The notes beneath the pieces are model-generated. The model was not told where the DNA came from, ran no database searches, and saw nothing but the letters and a program-made list of their open reading frames with translations. The translations under genes and the position numbers were made by a program. 64,000 bases of DNA. Source: Ipomoea triloba. Taxonomy: Eukaryota; Streptophyta; Magnoliopsida; Solanales; Convolvulaceae. The DNA lies in contig NC_044923.1 of NCBI RefSeq assembly GCF_003576645.1, positions 17,386,022 to 17,450,021 of the forward strand. Reading direction: 5' to 3'. Positions 22,125-34,015 of this stretch are shown one piece after another (position 1 is the first letter of the stretch; each line of letters opens with the position of its first letter).

Positions 22125-24800
22125 ATAATACCTTAATATACTTTCTAAATGTATAGTTTTATATACTAATACTAAAATAGATATTATTAAAAATTAATTT
22201 GCAAATAATTTAAACCAAGTCTTGTTAACCAAATAAAATACATAAAATGAAAATAAAAGGAGTATCAAAATGGACTTTGCTCTAATGATTTGATAAATAC
22301 AATAAATTTTGCAAGGTACCTCATATTTTCTAAACGAAAAATGCTATTTCCCTCTTAAATTTACCTCTTCATGTTCACATCCTAAAGTAGCAATAAAGCG
22401 CTTTATATTTATTGGATACTCAAGAATTGACTAACCACACTACAAATTGAAGAATGAATCTACTTAGCAACCAAAAAAAATAAAATAAAAAAATAAATAA
22501 ATAAAAGCCACACTACCTGTGACTCTGTGAGGTCCGTATACTATAAGGTTTTGTTCAATTTAGTGCATGTATTTTAAAATTTGGTATTAAATACAATAAT
22601 TAACACTGTTAATATGATTGTTAATTTAGCTAACGTGGCATTGACATAATCACTATCATGTTAGCATAATTTAGCGTTCCTAGCTAACTCATATCTTATT
22701 ATTTTATTAAGATTTAAAGGAATTAATTAAATCATTAACATACTATATTGATATGCCCAAAATAAACAATTGCAATACTTGTAATACAATGAGATTCCAC
22801 CTCTTCACCTGATCCATAAACAAGACCATTCTCTACTATCTATGTAGCACGAAAATGGAAAATGGAGAAATATGAAAACGCCACTTTCAAAAAATGTAAG
22901 AAACAAAACATCGAAAACGAGTAAATATTATAAGTATTGTAAACTTTTTCCATATACACACTTCCATTATGCTTTCTTTATGACTTTCATACTGGGGGAT
23001 GTTTGATAAATAACTATTAGTTGATTAGATTAGTGTGTTTTACTAATTGATAACATTAGCTAATTGTTGAGCACCAAAAAAAAAAAAAATATTAGCTAAT
23101 TGTTGAAATATATTTGATAAATTAGTTGTTAGCTGATTACATGTAAAATGACTTTTTCAAAAAGCTGATCAATAAAGTTGTTTGAGCATTTTTTTGAATT
23201 TTAACTTTTTGGAGCAATAAGTTGTTACAAAAAGCTAATTAATTAAACACTCATATTTTGACTGTTTAACCAAGTCAAATAACTAATAATGGTCAAATAA
23301 GCTAAAATTGGCTAATAAGCTAATTATGTTACCAAACAAGGTCATTGTTTTACGGGAATTAGAGGTTTATATTGGTCCAACATTTGGTCACTCAACCATG
23401 CATAAAACCCAACACTTTAAAATTTATATTCATAATTGTTAAAATTAAATGGCAAATTGACCAGAATTTTGGTGACTAAATGTATCATGTATGTAGCAAA
23501 ACTTTAAAAGGCGAATCCAAATTTATATGCAAGTATCTAACAAAAGAATTGATTAGAAAACATATAACCTAAGAATATTTTTATTGGTTTCATACTTCAA
23601 ATCATTCCATAATCTTAGTATGACTGAGTCTTTGTAGTATAATTGTTTCTTGTTTATTCAAAAGTATTGTATTTGATTATTGTAATTAATCGTGAACTCA
23701 ATTATCTATTAGAATAGGAAGATTCATTAATTATTTAGTCATATACTATAGTCCATATTTCATTACATACTCTTAATTTCGAGAAAACAAGTAAAATACT
23801 ATTCATACAAGAGTATACTTCATAGATAAAAGCTAATTTATCAAGATTATCTTTTACCATACACCAAAAGCAAAACTAACATTTTGATAAATATAGCAAA
23901 ATTGTAGTGGAAATTAAATAAGAAAACACATACTGCAACAAAATTATCACTTGTTCACCAAGCCTAACATATTTGATTCAAGTTATAATATTTTCAGTTT
24001 CACATTTTCAAAAATCAAATAATTTAAAATTTTAAAGGAAAAATTACACATTTTCGTCATTAAGTTATAAAATATTTGTAACATTCATTTCTACTTGTTG
24101 GTGTTATAACTAACGTTGTAAATTTTTTCATTTTTTTAAGAAATCATGCTCATTTCTCATCCCTACACTATAGCTGACATTGCAAATTTCGCATCTAATG
24201 TTTTTTTAGAAAAATGATGAAACTTGCGACGTAAATTCTAACTTAGGAGCATAAAGTGAGCATGACGAACAAGGACGAATCCTACAATTGATAATTTAAA
24301 GATGAAAAGTGCAGTTTTTTCCAAATTTTAAAAAATGTACAAAGGCATTCTAAAAAATCTCACATTCTAGAAAACTAAACGTAGGCATAACATTCTATTA
24401 AGTTATATGAGATTTGCAGGCCCATAAAGAGAACCAAACACACCCATATAGTCCTGTATACACAATTTCAAAAATTATTTCCATTCAATTCTGATTAGAA
24501 AATGCAACAATCTATCAATTTGTCTTCAGGGTAAAAGTGCTGAGCCATAAGGTGTTCACTAGGGTCAGCTCACAACAGAGGCACTAGCAAAGCTTCAACT
24601 TTGTCATGAAGATTACTAGATTAGGAAAACTTTTTTGCCATATACAAAGATTTGCAATGAGTTTCCACAATGTAACAATTGATTACTTGGCAAAGTGAGA
24701 CAGATGGGTGAATAGCAGTGGACGGTGATTAGATAATCTTGTTTTTGCACTAATTGCATTGGCACCCAACCTGTCATTGTCTCTGGTCAACTGCACTTGC
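22125..24800. other. Intergenic sequence with MITE remnants
   Basis: 22130-22265 is a partial Stowaway-like copy (TTTCTAAATGTATAG, TATACTAATACTAAA). About 22996-23343 looks like a TIR element (GTTTGATAAATAACTATTAG at the left, TTACCAAACAAGGTC at the right). The rest is AT-rich with no gene signal. Confidence 0.4.
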
Positions 24801-24803
24801 CTC

Positions 24804-27800
24804 TCATAGTTGCCGCTTGGCACGAGATAACAGTGCAAGTATAATCTTCTTTCGTGGCCCCTGCAATTGATAACTCTTGTAAGAAAAGCGGACAAGATGA
24901 TGAAAACTGAATATCTATGCACCATATTAGGAATAGAGAGAATGAGGAGTGATAGGAAAGCAGAAGATCGAACGAAGAGGGAAAATATTAAGAGGATTTA
25001 GAAATGAATAGGAAACTCATTCAACCAGTGAGCTATGCCCGTGCGGGCAATATTTGGGAGAAGAGACCAAGGTTCGAAACTCAGCAGCGACAATGTAGGG
25101 ATTATGCCCAAAGTGGGAAGATCCCTTGTGCACACCGACATTTGGCCCTGTCTACTGAGCCATTGAGTTACTGTGCTTTACATCCTCCCAAATGCTCTAT
25201 CAGGCCGAGGTGTGGGGGGCCCTTGGGGTTGGGGATTCAATCTTTTGGGAGAAGGAAACTCAGCCAAAAGCTAGATCTAAATGTCCCATTCAATACCAGT
25301 TAATGTCATGTCTCCAATTATATATCCAATCACCACAACCCACAAGTTGGGCAACTAGTATTTTGGTTGATTAGTCATAATTATATAAAAATAAATAAAT
25401 AAGGCCATAAACAAAACTAATGTCTAACTGCCAGGCAATCCTTATTTGCATTTACAGCATCACTACACACCAATTCCACACAACACTCTTTCAGCTCTTG
25501 TTCACCATTAATCAGGTATTCGGTCCCACCCTGTGTGAAGATAATTACCTAACATAATTGCTGCTAAAGTGGTCAGATATAAAAGGGCAGAATAGGACTA
25601 AAACTAAAATTTGATAGTCCCTGCTTCCATTTGAAGCCGAACAATGGCACTGCCAAATATCCTCTTTATTTTCTCTTTATCTTCTATTAGGGGAATTGGG
25701 TCAGGGCCCTTGGGGATACTGAACCTTACAAGTAGTGACATGAGGTCATTTCAATACAACAGCTTTATGCAATCCCAAGTCCCAACCCTAAACTACATGC
25801 AACAGATAAAGATAGAGTACCAAACTGTGGAAAAGAGAACCACAAGTATGAATGTGATGAAAACATAGGGGAACCAACAGGAATACCAAACAGATCAGAA
25901 ATTAAAACCAAAACTTACCATAGGTATCCCCAACTCCTTAAGATCATTGTCACCCATCTGCTTCAAAGCATGCATATCCACCTGCAGATTATCAAGTTTA
26001 GGTATGAAAATGCATCTTCCCAACACTGTTCTCAAAACCCTCTCTAGCTTGTTCCTCAGTAGTTTGCACAAAAACTTCAATTCTAGAATCCAGAGAGTAG
26101 CCTACTCACATTCATTGCATAATGAAATGTTCATAGTATTATGAATATATGCACTCTATATTTTCTCCACCATAAATGTGGAAATGATTCTCATTATTCC
26201 CTTATTGGTTGAAAAATCAAGTGGAGTCCTACCTCCTCAGCCTTAAAATTTATAGCATATTTTTCCAGACCCAATGAGTGCAAAAAGCCATCAACAGTAG
26301 GTAGATCCTCAACCTGTATTAACAGAAAGGTTAATGAGAAAAAGCATTTAGTAGCCTGAAAAATAGCTGCTGCTTCATTCACCCTTCATGGGGAATAACT
26401 TTTCTACAAATAAATTAGAGATATTTCAAACTATGATAAGGTCTTTTAATTCACATTTAGATACAAAATGGCAATAGAAAGATACAAAATTATACTCAAA
26501 CTACTATAAGGCATCTTACAATGTGCAAATAAATAAATATAAAGAGCACTTATGTCTCTGTTCATACCATGTCAAGACATAGAAAACTTCACTAAACTTC
26601 ATTGTATGCAATGATATAAAACTTGATTATCCCATGCAGTCATGCACAAATAATTTATGAATTTAAAAACTTGTATCCCTAAGAATGAGTTGAAATACTG
26701 ATTTTTAATTACCAAGAGAAAAAATGAGCACATAAATCATCTACACTACGCAATTTCGCATGAAACTTCAGGGCAGGGAGAGAAGAAAGAAAAAGGTTTA
26801 GTAGCTTTTACTCCATATGAACTTCTCTGAGCTAGTCCACCAGGATGAGGAATTGGTGCATGCATTGGCACCATTGTCTTGGCAGGTGCAGCGGGTAGGG
26901 CAGTGCTTGACAAATATGTAGAGCTCATGGGCCGTGAAAACTGAGAAAAATCTTTGCTACTGTATGAGCCCAGTCTAGGATCATCATACGCCCTTACTGT
27001 AGGCCTTCTCTGTAATTCTTCCCCGCTCCTTGGGGGTGAAACACCTCTGGAACTTAAAATCCCATCTGGTGATCTGCGCCTTAAACGTTCCAATGTCCAG
27101 GGTGAAAAAGAGCTTCTCATTGAGTCCATTAAAGGCAAAGCATCCACATTTCTTGAAGAAGGAGCTTGTCGAAGAATGTCTACACTCTGACGGTCAGGCA
27201 CTTGATATCTGACATCCTTTAATTCAGGCATACGCTGTCTACTATCCCTGGTATCTGGCATTAGAGGTCTAGATTCCCTGCTTTCAGTCATCCGCTGTCT
27301 AGAATCCCTGCCCTCAGGCATACGCTGTCTAGAATCCCATGTATCTGGATAACGATTTCTAGTTTCCTTTGGCTCAGGCATACGGTGCTGTGTATTGGTT
27401 GGTGTTACTGAAGATTGTGCTGATCTTGACAGCATACTGCGCAGGTCCACACCAGTCTGCTGGACACTACTTTGACTTCTTTTCAGCACAGATTTCCGCA
27501 TAATTTTGAATCGAAGGTCATCTTTATCAAGCCTTGCATCTTTAACAATTAAAATGCAACAATATCCAGAAATTTGGAGTCAGACATAAATACCTAATTA
27601 TTATAACTTTAACAATATGCCAGCAATTGGACATAAATCATTACCATCAACACCACTAGAGGCACTACTGCCCCATCCATTGCCATCTCCCCGCTGACTG
27701 ACAAAGACAAGAAAAAGATAACTTGATGCCTAAGAGAATTGATAACTCACTATATTAATGCATAAGCTGAAATTATAACACCTAAACTCACTTTCTGACA

Positions 27801-29161
27801 TTCATTTTCTCTTACTCTATCACGGAAATATGTGGAGTTCAATTTCTCTTGCTGTAATTATTAAACCTTCACAACAGTCGTTTTGCCCATGACACAAAAG
27901 TTAAAAATAGCACAATGCCTAACACAATACTAATTACTAAATGATAAACATGATATTACTAAATGATAAACATTATGCTTACCATCACTACATATTATAC
28001 GCACATCAATGCTAAAAAGTACCAAGTCACACGAACGAATATGATAAACACTACTCCTTTAAAAATGCATATTTGCCTTATATGTTGGATTAGTTAGTTT
28101 ATATGTTGATTAGTGTAGTATTTAAAGCATATACATATACTGTATGGAAATTGCATGTCTGTGCGCGTGGCGTCAGATACTGTGTGATTCATAATTCGCA
28201 TTTATATACTTAATTTGTATATTAACTGGGATGTGCGCATATTATATCCTATATATGTACATAAATTAACATATTTGCATGTATAAGATACCACACTTCC
28301 ACACTTATCCAAATATACACAACATATATAAAATTACTCCAAATACACCACTTAGCATACCATGTACCAAATGTTTGTACAATATACAATATACTTGTTA
28401 CACCAATTAACATGCCAAATACAAAATATTTACCCCAAATGCAATACCATTTTATCCGTCGTCAAACCAACTCTTTCTTCCTTTCTTACTTGGTTATTTT
28501 CTTTAGTATTTTTTACCTATTTTTTGTGTTTAATAGTACTTTTAATGAAGTTTCTAAATATATAAATTTTGTATACTAATACTAAACTTAATACTATGAA
28601 AAATCGAATTAAAAATAACTTCAATCAAGCCTTGTTATGCGAACCAAACACACAAAATGAGGCGGGAGATAGTATATTGCAATACACATTCCCATTCTTC
28701 AGCAAGAAGAATCTTTTATGGTGCAATATACCGTTTATTACTGAGTTGCGAAGTAGAATGACTAGAATCCACAGCAGCTCCAAGCCTATCTCTAACTGAA
28801 CGTTTATTCCCAGCTGCTGCCTGTGAATCAGCAAACGAAAAATCTATGGAAGACGCTGCTTTCTTTACCACCTGTAAAAAATGAATGCTAACAACGTATG
28901 AACTCGTGCAACAGCCGATAAATCAATAAGTTTAAACCATAATAAACCACTTATTCAAAAATTTTACAAAACGATAGAAGAAAGTATACAAGCGAGCAGG
29001 ATTACATACTGTCATTGTAAAATCACATTTACGAAAACTCAAGCAATTCTCCAATTTCTTTTTCTCTTCCAAAACATTGAAGCAATAAGTGAAGGCTATT
29101 ATGCATTTACCTGGCCACTGCGTCCTAGGGTTATGGTGACTCGTGATGGAGGCTCCGCCAT
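24804..29161 (-). CDS. SAM-domain protein gene, seven exons, 390 residues (At3g07760-like)
   Basis: CDS exons in reading order: 29161-29111, 28871-28732, 27697-27645, 27539-26812, 26313-26233, 25981-25919, 24860-24804 (stop TGA). All six introns are GT-AG and phases agree; the CDS totals 1173 nt. The N-terminus (MAEPPSRVTITLGRSGQ) leads into a VVKKAAS / RDRLGAA segment. Exon 4 encodes a long Arg/Ser/Pro-rich, probably disordered region with a 10-residue tandem repeat. Exons 5-7 encode a sterile alpha motif at about residues 325-385 (TVDGFLHSLGLEKY, ALKQMGDNDLKELGIPMG, PRKKIILALLS). SAM domains mediate protein-protein or RNA contacts; the exact role of this plant subfamily is not established to my knowledge. 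Introns 2 and 6 hold a MITE and a SINE. UTR limits are not visible. Confidence 0.88.
25020..25252 (+). mobile_element. SINE, complete copy with 10-bp target duplication, in intron 6 of the SAM gene
   Basis: Flanked by AGGAAACTCA at 25010-25019 and 25253-25262. The head has an A-box-like ACCAGTGAGCTATGCC and a B-box AAGGTTCGAAACTC; the tail is GATTCAATCTTTTGGGAGA. It lies antisense to the host gene. Best-preserved member of the family also seen at 7935-8035, 11433-11669, 49290-49400 and 51565-51750. Confidence 0.75.
27170..27395 (-). repeat. 30-bp coding minisatellite in exon 4 of the SAM gene
   Basis: About seven imperfect 30-bp units, encoding repeats of a MPExRDSRQR-type decapeptide (protein residues about 135-205). 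All units keep the frame. The last units are more diverged (MPELKDVRYQ, VPDRQSVDIL). Confidence 0.85.
28448..28667. mobile_element. Stowaway-like MITE in intron 2 of the SAM gene
   Basis: Shares TTTAATAGTACTTTTAATG, TTTCTAAATATATAAA and ATACTAATACTAAACTTAA with 11252-11770 and ends AAAATGAGGCGGGAG. It provides the empty site for the SINE at 11433. Confidence 0.6.
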
Positions 29162-29199
29162 TTTGACCATTCAGAAACTCCAAAACCCTATCGCACCAA

Positions 29200-29470
29200 T
29201 CAACTGTATAGCTATCTATATACGATATTTGGAGCATCGGAATCACAAGAAATCCGTATAAATCATCGTATTAGATTTCGTATTCCTTCCTCGCAATCTT
29301 GTACGGTATACGACTCGTGAATCGCTCGACAATATGCAGTTATGTCAACCAGTCCTCCCAAGTCTGGATCGGGAGGAAAGTGAAGGGTTAAAATGTTAAA
29401 TGGTGGAAACTCACGCGCGCAATGGACTAGGCGCGTGCATCGCTTGACTATGCGCGTGGCAGCCGTTGGT
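29200..29470 (-). promoter_or_regulatory. Upstream region of the SAM gene
   Basis: On the minus strand a TATATAG word lies about 55-60 bp upstream of the ATG at 29161, a possible TATA element. Further up is a patch rich in GCGCG words (about 29413-29460). No transcription start can be assigned. Confidence 0.3.
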
Positions 29471-29592
29471 TAACTTTTGGACCAATCGGTTTGAGATGGG
29501 TTGCATAATGGGCCTTCATCAATCCGTTGGTCCGACCCAATTTTCTGTTACAGGGCTGGCCCATTTGGTATGAGATGCCTTTCCGAATTTCG

Positions 29593-29686
29593 GATTTTAT
29601 CGAGTTTTGACAAATTTTACTGTGGATTATGGTCCACCATATTTTATCGAGTTTTGACAAATTTTACTGTGGATTATGGTCCACCG
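29593..29686 (+). repeat. 47-bp tandem duplication upstream of the SAM gene
   Basis: The block from TTTTATCGAGTTTTGACAAA to TGGATTATGGTCCACC occurs twice in a row, differing by one visible base at the end (CACCAT against CACCGT). Confidence 0.85.
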
Positions 29687-29950
29687 TATGATAATTGTCG
29701 AGTTTTTAGCACTTGAAAGAAAGAGAAGTTTACGTGACAAAAGAGAGTGTGAGAGTTTTATTGCAAATCTCCGCATTTTCTGAAGAATAAAAAATAAAAA
29801 ATGAAAAGTTGCTCGTTCCATGCACAATATATGCCCAGCATGGCGCGTGCATTATACCCACCCGCTGAACGCTTGAGATTGTTGTCGTTAACTAAAAATA
29901 TTACATTTTTAATTCCTCAATTATAAGAGTAACGCATATCCATTCATTCA

Positions 29951-30062
29951 ATAGGTAGCACGTCCACCCTTGGAATCTAGGTTAATATCCGGTTGCAGTT
30001 GCACCCCATATGGAAGGGGGTGAGTTCGAGTCTTAGTAGAGGTGTTGATGTTTCTTTGTGCT
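29951..30062 (+). mobile_element. tRNA-related SINE-like sequence
   Basis: TCCGGTTGCAGTTGCACCCC, then GGGGGTGAGTTCGAGTCTTAGTAG, a B-box-like element, and TTTCTTTGTGCTTG. Diverged relative of 30894-30990. No target duplication recognised. Confidence 0.4.
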
Positions 30063-30067
30063 TGTTT

Positions 30068-30592
30068 ACTCATTAATTGCTGATGTGGCGGTTATCAAAT
30101 TAAAAATATTTTTTTTAAATTATTTTTTTTCTTTTTTAGGGATCAGATGGTAAAACATTGGAATGCCCAATATGTCGTAACAGGCAGGGTGGGCACCCTT
30201 CTCCAACAAACTGCGAGCATTAACCACTCATCACATCCCCTAAAAACTTGCCTGAAGGATCATAAAAAAAAAATTATTTTAATAATTAAAAAAAAACCTA
30301 TTGGTTTCGTGTCCGACCAGAGATGAAGAGGTCCCGTCGTCTCTAGCATGGAGACGAAGAGACCTCTTTGTCTCCAGGCTGCAGAAGACGAAGGGACTTC
30401 TTCGTCTCCTACATGGAGACGAAGAGTCCTTCGTCCCCGGTCGGAAACAAAGAAGGTTCTTTATCTCCGACAGCCTGGAGACGAAGCAGGCAATTTTTAA
30501 AAAATAAATAAATAAAATAAAATTATTAAACTAAAATTAAAAAAATATTTTTTAATTTGGTAACCGCCACATTAATAACTAATAGTCTAATA
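30068..30592. mobile_element. Foldback element with about 45-bp inverted ends and a GACGAAG-rich core
   Basis: The left end GATGTGGCGGTTATCAAATT pairs with the right end AATTTGGTAACCGCCACAT. The core at 30305-30490 is GC-richer and built from alternating GGAGACGAAG and CTTCGTCTCC words, so it can fold repeatedly. No protein match recognised. Confidence 0.6.
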
Positions 30593-30893
30593 GGTGAACA
30601 TGTCACTTTTGGTTCAATTGTATGATTTTGTGTTATTCATGAATCTTTTTTTTTTTTGTGTGTGTGTTTAGTAGTCTAATTACAATTTCATATGTAATTC
30701 GATGACCTATTTGACCCTTATTTGTATTATTATTATTATTATATATATGGCGACGCATCTAGAGGACATTATGGCATGCATTATGATGCGGCAACGTATA
30801 TTACATCTAACCTATGATACAACATTAATGAGGCAAAAATATTCATTTTGAAATGGTGTCAAAAGGTTAATTGTTGAAGGATTAATTACTGTC

Positions 30894-30990
30894 AAAGACC
30901 TTGTGGTCTAGTAGCACCCGGTTTACACTCTCACATGGAAGGGAGTGGGTTTGAACCTCAGTGGAGGGGACTGTTGACTCTTTGTGCAAT
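30894..30990 (+). mobile_element. tRNA-related SINE-like sequence (CCTTGTGGTC family)
   Basis: CCTTGTGGTCTAGTAGCACC (A-box-like), CACTCTCACATGG, then GGGTTTGAACCTCAGTGGAGG (B-box), ending CTTTGTGCAA. Best example of this second SINE-like family in the window. Confidence 0.55.
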
Positions 30991-30995
30991 CTATA

Positions 30996-31943
30996 TCTAT
31001 ATATCTATATCTATATCTATATATATATTAAAACAGAAGTGCTAGCTTTCCCGCTCATTTTAGTCCAAAAAATTTGAAATCGGTCAACATAATATTATAT
31101 AATAATTCTTTATCAGAAATTTTAGCCTTCTTTATCATTCCTTATTTATGGCTAAAATTGACAAAATATTCAAAATATGATTCCATTCCTTATTATACAC
31201 GGAAATTAGTGTAATATTTTAATCAATTCCATTCCTGTATGAATATATTAATCTTGCGTATTTTTAATATATATATATATTACTATGTTAATGTACATAC
31301 TTAAATTTCTCTCATGATAATATTAAAACAAATAAAAAATTCAACAATCAAATTACTATATGATGTATATTATTGTATTCAAAAAAATATTACTATATTA
31401 TGTAAATGTACGTAATTAAATTATTCTCATGATAATATTAAAAAAAATTCCAACAATCAAATTACTATATGATGTATATTATAGTATTCACAAAAAATAT
31501 TACTATATTATGTTAATGTACATAATTAAATTCATCTCATGATAATATTCAAAAAAAATTCTAACAATCTAATTACTATATGATGTATATTATAGTATTT
31601 AAAAATATTACTATATTATGTTAATGTAAGTAATTAAATTCCTCTCATGATAATATTAAAAAAAAATTCAACAATCAAATTACTATATGATGTATATTAT
31701 AGTATTCACAAAAAATATTACTATATTATATTAATGTACGTAATTAAATTCCTCTCATGATAATATTAAAAAAAAATCAAACAATCAAATTACTATATGA
31801 TGTATATTATAGTATTAAAAAAATATTACTATATTATGATGTATAAAAAAATTCCTCTCATGATAATATTAAAAAAAAATTCCAACAATCAAATTACTAT
31901 ATGATGTATATTATAGCATTCCAAAAAAATATTACTATATTCG

Positions 31944-31986
<43 letters not shown>

Positions 31987-32310
31987 TTACCAAATAAAAT
32001 TATTATTGATTGATGTATACCTGTAATGACTTTATTTGGTAAGTTTATATAATATATACTATATATAAAAGTAAAATTCTTCTATTTCATTTTTCCGCCC
32101 AAACTTTTGAGGTCAATTAATTAAATATATTATTGGTCAAATAATTAATAAAACTTATTTGGTAAGAAAATGTAAAATGGAAATTAACTAATATATTAAT
32201 TGGTAATATTGTTTTTATCACGTATCAACACTATTAATAAAAGTTATAAAAACCCCCCTTCAACTTTCCAGCACAAACTAATATTATTAATTAATTGATA
32301 CAAACAAATT
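30996..32310 (+). mobile_element. Possible non-autonomous Helitron, left end only
   Basis: After a (TCTATA)n run comes TATATTAAAACAGAAGTGC, similar to the TC...TATTAAAA...GAAGTGC start of plant Helitrons. A second similar start (TCTATACTACTATTAATG) is at about 38464. I found no CTRR end with a preceding hairpin, so this is tentative. Confidence 0.25.
31278..31942 (+). repeat. Minisatellite, about six 106-110-bp units
   Basis: Units start with TATTACTATATTATG at 31278, 31388, 31498, 31606, 31716 and 31824, with a partial unit at 31930. Each contains CTCATGATAATATTAAA and ATCAAATTACTATATGATG in the same order. A (TA)n run follows at 31949-31982, then an inverted pair AAGCTTACCAAATAAA / TTTATTTGGTAAG at 31983-32045. 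Confidence 0.9.
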
Positions 32311-32338
32311 AATAAAGTTTAATTGGTACACAAAAACC

Positions 32339-34015
32339 ATGACAGAGAATTCTCTCCCAACGCGGCGAAACAGCGAAGAACAAGATCAATTGGATCGGAG
32401 CACAAAAAAGACGAAAACGACAATAGAATCACCAATGGGTGAAGCTCAGTCGGACAATGGGAAGACATCACCGGAAAGTTCAGGTATTGAGAAACCAACT
32501 GAGCCTTTTTCTTTTAAACAGGTTCTTGCAAATGAGACAACTTTGAGCGAGCAGCAAATGGCGGAGGAGATAGATCTGGTCTCAGAAGACGAAGAGGATG
32601 GTGATGATGATATTGATAAAAACTGCCCAATAATCAGGCTTACAAGGGAGGAGAAGGTGAGGCTGAGAAGTAAGTGGAAGCAAACGCTCATTGTGAAAGT
32701 AATGGGGAGAAATGTGGGCTATGTATATCTGCTCAAGAGACTGACAGCGTTGTGGAGGCCAAAGGCGAGAATGGAGTTGGTTACAATTGACAATGGATAT
32801 TATTTGGCGAAGTTTGCGTCTGTGGAAGACTACGAATTCGCAAAGTACGGAGGACCATGGATGGTTTTGGACCACTACCTCATTGTCAAAGAATGGGTGC
32901 CAAACTTCGACCCCTTCACTGAAAAAACGGAGAGCATGATTGTCTGGATCCGTTTTCCTTGTCTGCCGGCGGAATATTTTGATCATAAATTTCTGATGCG
33001 CGTAGGATCAAAGATTGGCCGCCCGATCAATATCGATACCGCCACAAGCTTAGTCTCAAGGGCTAGCTTTGCCAGGGTTTGTGTGGAGGTTGATATCACA
33101 AAGCCGTTGTTGGCTAAGTTCACGCTGAAGAACAGAGTTCGTCCGATAGTCTACGAAGGATTGCACCTCATCTGTTTCAAGTGTGGAATGTATGGTCATA
33201 ACGCGGATGGTTGCCGGTTGAATCACGATGAGGAGAATACGCAGGAGGAGAACAGTGAGGGCGGTCACCGATCGGAAATCAACGCCGGCGCTGGTAACGG
33301 TCATATTACTGGCGGAAATGGTAGGAACAATGCACATAAGGAAGCTAGCATAATTAGACCGGAAATCTTGGAGGATTATGGCAGTTGGATGATAGCGATG
33401 AAACCAAAAAGGAATTATAATCGAAACCAAGGGAATAATAACCAGATTGGAAAAGATAGCGGAAAGAAGGGGCAGCAAGGGAGTGGAAAAGGAAATAATT
33501 CCAGCGCACAATCGGGGTCGAGATTTGCGAGCCTTGCTAATGCCGAAGGAGAAAAGGAAGTGGAGGTTTTAGGGAACGATCAAAATATGGCCAATAACAG
33601 AGGCCAAGGAACGAGAAAAACAAGCCCAACAAAAGGGAAGAGACCGACAACCCAAGTATCTGAGAAACAAATTGAAGGAAATAATTTGCATGGCCAACAT
33701 AGACGACCGTACGAAGTAGGGGAGTCCAGCGCAAGGAGGAACACTAACCAACGAACCTCAGTGCCACGTAATAACCAAGCTGGTGCTGCCAGTGAACATA
33801 CATTAGTTATGGGAGATAAAGAGGGTCCTAAGACAACACAAGTGTTTGAAGCCGAGAATTATTTCAACGCAGAAGAAATGGGGGGTTCGAAATCTCTCTC
33901 CGAGCACCATAGTGATCCGTCGGATGGTGAACAGAGTAACGCCCTAGGGGGGCAGAATGGCAAAGGTGAGGCAGCAGTGGCTTCCGGTGCGGAGGCTATG
34001 GAGCTGGAGGCTTGA
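32339..34015 (+). CDS. LINE ORF1 protein (DUF4283-type, zinc knuckle), 558 residues
   Basis: An open frame from the first ATG of the element. The N-terminal third is acidic and polar. About residues 110-250 match the DUF4283-type domain of plant LINE ORF1 (ARMELVTIDNGYYLAKF, KYGGPWMVLDHYLIVKEW). A CX2CX4HX4C zinc knuckle follows at Cys279, Cys282, His287 and Cys292. The C-terminal half is a low-complexity Gly/Asn/Gln/Lys region. ORF1 proteins bind the element RNA in the retrotransposition particle. No stop or frameshift interrupts it, in contrast to ORF2. It ends 115 bp before the ORF2 ATG. Confidence 0.9.
   Translation: MTENSLPTRRNSEEQDQLDRSTKKTKTTIESPMGEAQSDNGKTSPESSGIEKPTEPFSFKQVLANETTLSEQQMAEEIDLVSEDEEDGDDDIDKNCPIIRLTREEKVRLRSKWKQTLIVKVMGRNVGYVYLLKRLTALWRPKARMELVTIDNGYYLAKFASVEDYEFAKYGGPWMVLDHYLIVKEWVPNFDPFTEKTESMIVWIRFPCLPAEYFDHKFLMRVGSKIGRPINIDTATSLVSRASFARVCVEVDITKPLLAKFTLKNRVRPIVYEGLHLICFKCGMYGHNADGCRLNHDEENTQEENSEGGHRSEINAGAGNGHITGGNGRNNAHKEASIIRPEILEDYGSWMIAMKPKRNYNRNQGNNNQIGKDSGKKGQQGSGKGNNSSAQSGSRFASLANAEGEKEVEVLGNDQNMANNRGQGTRKTSPTKGKRPTTQVSEKQIEGNNLHGQHRRPYEVGESSARRNTNQRTSVPRNNQAGAASEHTLVMGDKEGPKTTQVFEAENYFNAEEMGGSKSLSEHHSDPSDGEQSNALGGQNGKGEAAVASGAEAMELEA

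Noticed and set aside
25004..25374. Plus-strand frames in intron 6 of the SAM gene
   Set aside because: They fall on the SINE, which is bounded by a target duplication.
26146..26820. Reading exon 4 through to the stop at 26746 as the end of the protein
   Set aside because: A phase-0 donor at 26811 joins to the SAM-domain exons 5-7 with canonical splice sites and family-like sequence, so the read-through is intron.
31278..31942. CRISPR-like array
   Set aside because: Units are contiguous imperfect tandem repeats without distinct spacers, and the context is a plant genome.
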